A stretch of DNA of 64,000 bases, from the NCBI RefSeq assembly GCF_902499125.1, contig NZ_CABVPX010000035.1, forward strand, positions 1 through 64,000. Reading direction: 5' to 3'. Of this stretch, positions 62,469 to 64,000 are shown in pieces. The stretch is from Burkholderia arboris (GTDB taxonomy: Bacteria > Pseudomonadota > Gammaproteobacteria > Burkholderiales > Burkholderiaceae). Under the pieces are notes generated by a model. That model had not been told where the DNA came from and ran no database searches. It worked only from the letters and a program-made list of their open reading frames with translations. Each line of letters starts with the position of its first letter. Positions within the stretch are counted from its first letter, which is position 1. The translations under genes were made by a program, and so were the position numbers.

Positions 62469-62907
62469 CTTGGGCGCGTCTCCTGGTCGTGTCGTGTTGT
62501 GTGTTGTTGTCCGGCGACCGGCGAGCCGCCGTCGGGCGAATCGCTGCATTGTACCGGCACGCCCGTTCGGCGTACGCGCAAGCCGGCCGCGCAGCAGGCG
62601 TCGCAGCGGTTCGGACACCCTATTTTCGTGCCGGATAGTGTGTAACTTGCGTAACCGTGTGTCGGGGACGGATAACGCGTCGGGGCGGCCCGCCGGCGCT
62701 GCCCGCCCCGGCCGCTGGCGGCGCCGGCCCGGCGGTACGGGCCTGCCGTCAGATTTCGCGCCTACGTGCCTCGCCCGCCTCGCAACAAACGGGGTACGCA
62801 ATCGGTACAACCACGCGTTCCACACCCCGGTAACATGCTACCGGGCCAACCACCGGCTTCCGGCTGCCTTTCGGCACCCGGCACTGTCGGCCAATCGTAA
62901 GCATTCC
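62469..62907. other. 439-bp divergent region between the MFS and mechanosensitive channel genes
   Basis: It must contain promoters for both genes. A perfect hairpin CCCGGTA-ACATGC-TACCGGG lies at 62826-62845 in the probable leader of the channel gene. No ORF that I believe and no clear -35/-10. Confidence 0.45.
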
Positions 62908-64000
62908 ATGTCCATACAACGACTCTCCACGTACGCCCGCCGGATCGTGCTGATCGCGCTGCTGCAGTTCGCCGCAGTCGCGGCCGCGTCGGCATCGACG
63001 GACGCCGCCTCCGCTCCGGTCGCGAGCGGCGTCGGCGCAACCGTGCCCGCCATTTCGCTGACCGACGCCGTCGCGCAGCTCAAGCAGATGCAGGTCGAAC
63101 TGGACCGCATCAAGCAGCAGACCTCGACCGCATCCAACAGCAAGGAGCTCGATGCGCTCGACGACTCGGCGCAGGAACTCAGCACCGATGTCGCCAAACT
63201 GCAGAGCGATCTCACACCGCAACGCGCGCAGGTCCAGGCGCAACTCGACGTGCTCGGCCCGCCGCCGGCCGAGGGCGCCGCGCCGGAAACGCCGGCCGTC
63301 GCGAAGCAACGGACCACGCTGAATGCACGCAAGACACAGATCGATGCGGCGCTGAAGCAGGCCACCGACCAGAAAGCCAGCCTCACGAACCTGACCGAGC
63401 AGTTCGCAAAGCTGCATCGCAGCCTGCTGAAGAACCAGCTCGCGTTCCGTTCGGGCGGCATCTTCAGCGCGCAGTTCTGGCTGCCGCTGTTCCACCTGTC
63501 GCCTGACGACCGCCAGCGGCTCGAGGATTTCGACGACGAACTGTTCGACATGCTGCATTCGTCATGGGTGCCCGGGCAACGCGCGGTCACGACGGTGCTG
63601 CTGATCGCCGCGTTCGCGGTGTGGCTCGGCGGCCGCCGGCTCATCGAGCGCGGGCTCGCATGGATTGCGCTGAGCCGCCTGCCGCCCACCCGCCTGCGCC
63701 GCAGCGCGCTGGCGCTGTCGACCGTGCTGTCGACCTTCCTGGCGACGGCCATTGCCATTCAGATCCTCTACCTCGCCGTCGCGCGCCACTACGAGCTCAC
63801 GCCGTCGCTGACCGACCTGTGGGACCAGTTTGCGAAGCTCGCCGCCACCTGCGCACTGATCGCCGGGCTCGGCCGCGCCCTGCTCTGCACCAAGCATCCG
63901 TCGTGGCGCCTGCCCGCGCTCGCCGATCCCGTCGCGCTCGCGATGAAGCCGTTCCCCGGCATCCTGGCCGCCCTGCTGCTCGTGTCCGGCACGCTCGAAT
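62908..64000 (+). CDS. Mechanosensitive ion channel, DUF3772-containing MscS family; 3' end outside window
   Basis: 364 complete codons are visible from ATG 62908 (MSIQRLSTYARRIVLIALLQF) with no stop before the window end, so the gene is cut. Signal peptide about 1-28 ending in an Ala-rich ASAST. Residues about 45-175 form a periplasmic coiled coil (DAVAQLKQMQVELDRIKQQ, LNARKTQIDAALKQ). The SPDDRQRLEDFDDELFDML region and the membrane segments that follow (TVLLIAAFAVWLGGRRL, LSTVLSTFLATAIAIQILYLAV, then a third) match DUF3772-type members of the MscS family from memory. The MscS pore domain should be beyond the edge. It protects against hypo-osmotic shock. Confidence 0.82.
   Translation, partial: MSIQRLSTYARRIVLIALLQFAAVAAASASTDAASAPVASGVGATVPAISLTDAVAQLKQMQVELDRIKQQTSTASNSKELDALDDSAQELSTDVAKLQSDLTPQRAQVQAQLDVLGPPPAEGAAPETPAVAKQRTTLNARKTQIDAALKQATDQKASLTNLTEQFAKLHRSLLKNQLAFRSGGIFSAQFWLPLFHLSPDDRQRLEDFDDELFDMLHSSWVPGQRAVTTVLLIAAFAVWLGGRRLIERGLAWIALSRLPPTRLRRSALALSTVLSTFLATAIAIQILYLAVARHYELTPSLTDLWDQFAKLAATCALIAGLGRALLCTKHPSWRLPALADPVALAMKPFPGILAALLLVSGTLE

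Overview
The window is high-GC DNA whose content points to a Burkholderia cepacia complex genome, probably a secondary replicon. The evidence is a very long trimeric autotransporter adhesin, non-haemolytic phospholipase C, three Burkholderia-type general porins, a TetR-controlled liu operon, and many small catabolic and transport clusters each with its own regulator. The species and replicon assignment is inference. I see no rRNA, tRNA, insertion sequence, phage gene or CRISPR array.

Region 1 (1-16231) is a surface-adhesin locus. The 3' part of a trimeric autotransporter (1-3807) carries 35 consecutive protein-identical 18-residue Ser/Thr repeats. It is followed by an OmpA-family lipoprotein, then a run of carbohydrate-type genes: three tandem DUF2827-like putative glycosyltransferases, an FkbM-methyltransferase/TPR-like/GT9-like fusion, a fourth DUF2827-like gene on the opposite strand, a class I methyltransferase, and a GT34-like protein that looks like a tandem duplication with a degenerate first half. 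An EAL-domain c-di-GMP phosphodiesterase with a translationally coupled partner and an AT-rich patch with a candidate small RNA sit inside the locus. My main hypothesis is that this is a dedicated glycosylation and methylation system for the adjacent adhesin, whose stalk is two-thirds Ser+Thr.

Region 2 (16314-25565): Tat-exported phospholipase C with an upstream small lipoprotein; then liuA-liuB-liuC-liuD (isovaleryl-CoA to HMG-CoA, leucine catabolism) with a divergent TetR regulator and two matching TGAG-N5-CTCA elements between them.

Region 3 (25632-32626): MarR regulator divergent from vanA-vanB, a second VanA-like Rieske oxygenase, an aromatic-acid MFS transporter and a porin. This looks like one unit for uptake and O-demethylation of lignin-type aromatic acids. 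A small secreted protein follows.

Region 4 (33025-40952): TonB-dependent siderophore receptor behind a Fur-box-like site; a four-gene periplasmic redox cluster (Tat/DsrE-like protein, ModA-like binding protein with no permease, two dihaem cytochromes, one TsdA-like); and a secreted beta-propeller protein.

Region 5 (41557-53361): a porin; LysE exporter, GNAT acetyltransferase, metallophosphoesterase and alpha/beta hydrolase; an OmpR/EnvZ-type two-component pair; a membrane-anchored thioredoxin-like protein; divergent PaiB-like and MocR/PdxR-like genes; and a class A penicillin-binding protein.

Region 6 (53415-64000): a purine salvage set (adenosine deaminase, NCS2 permease, LysR regulator, Tat-exported nucleoside hydrolase, porin), an L,D-transpeptidase, an MFS sugar/acid transporter, and the 5' part of a mechanosensitive channel cut by the window end.
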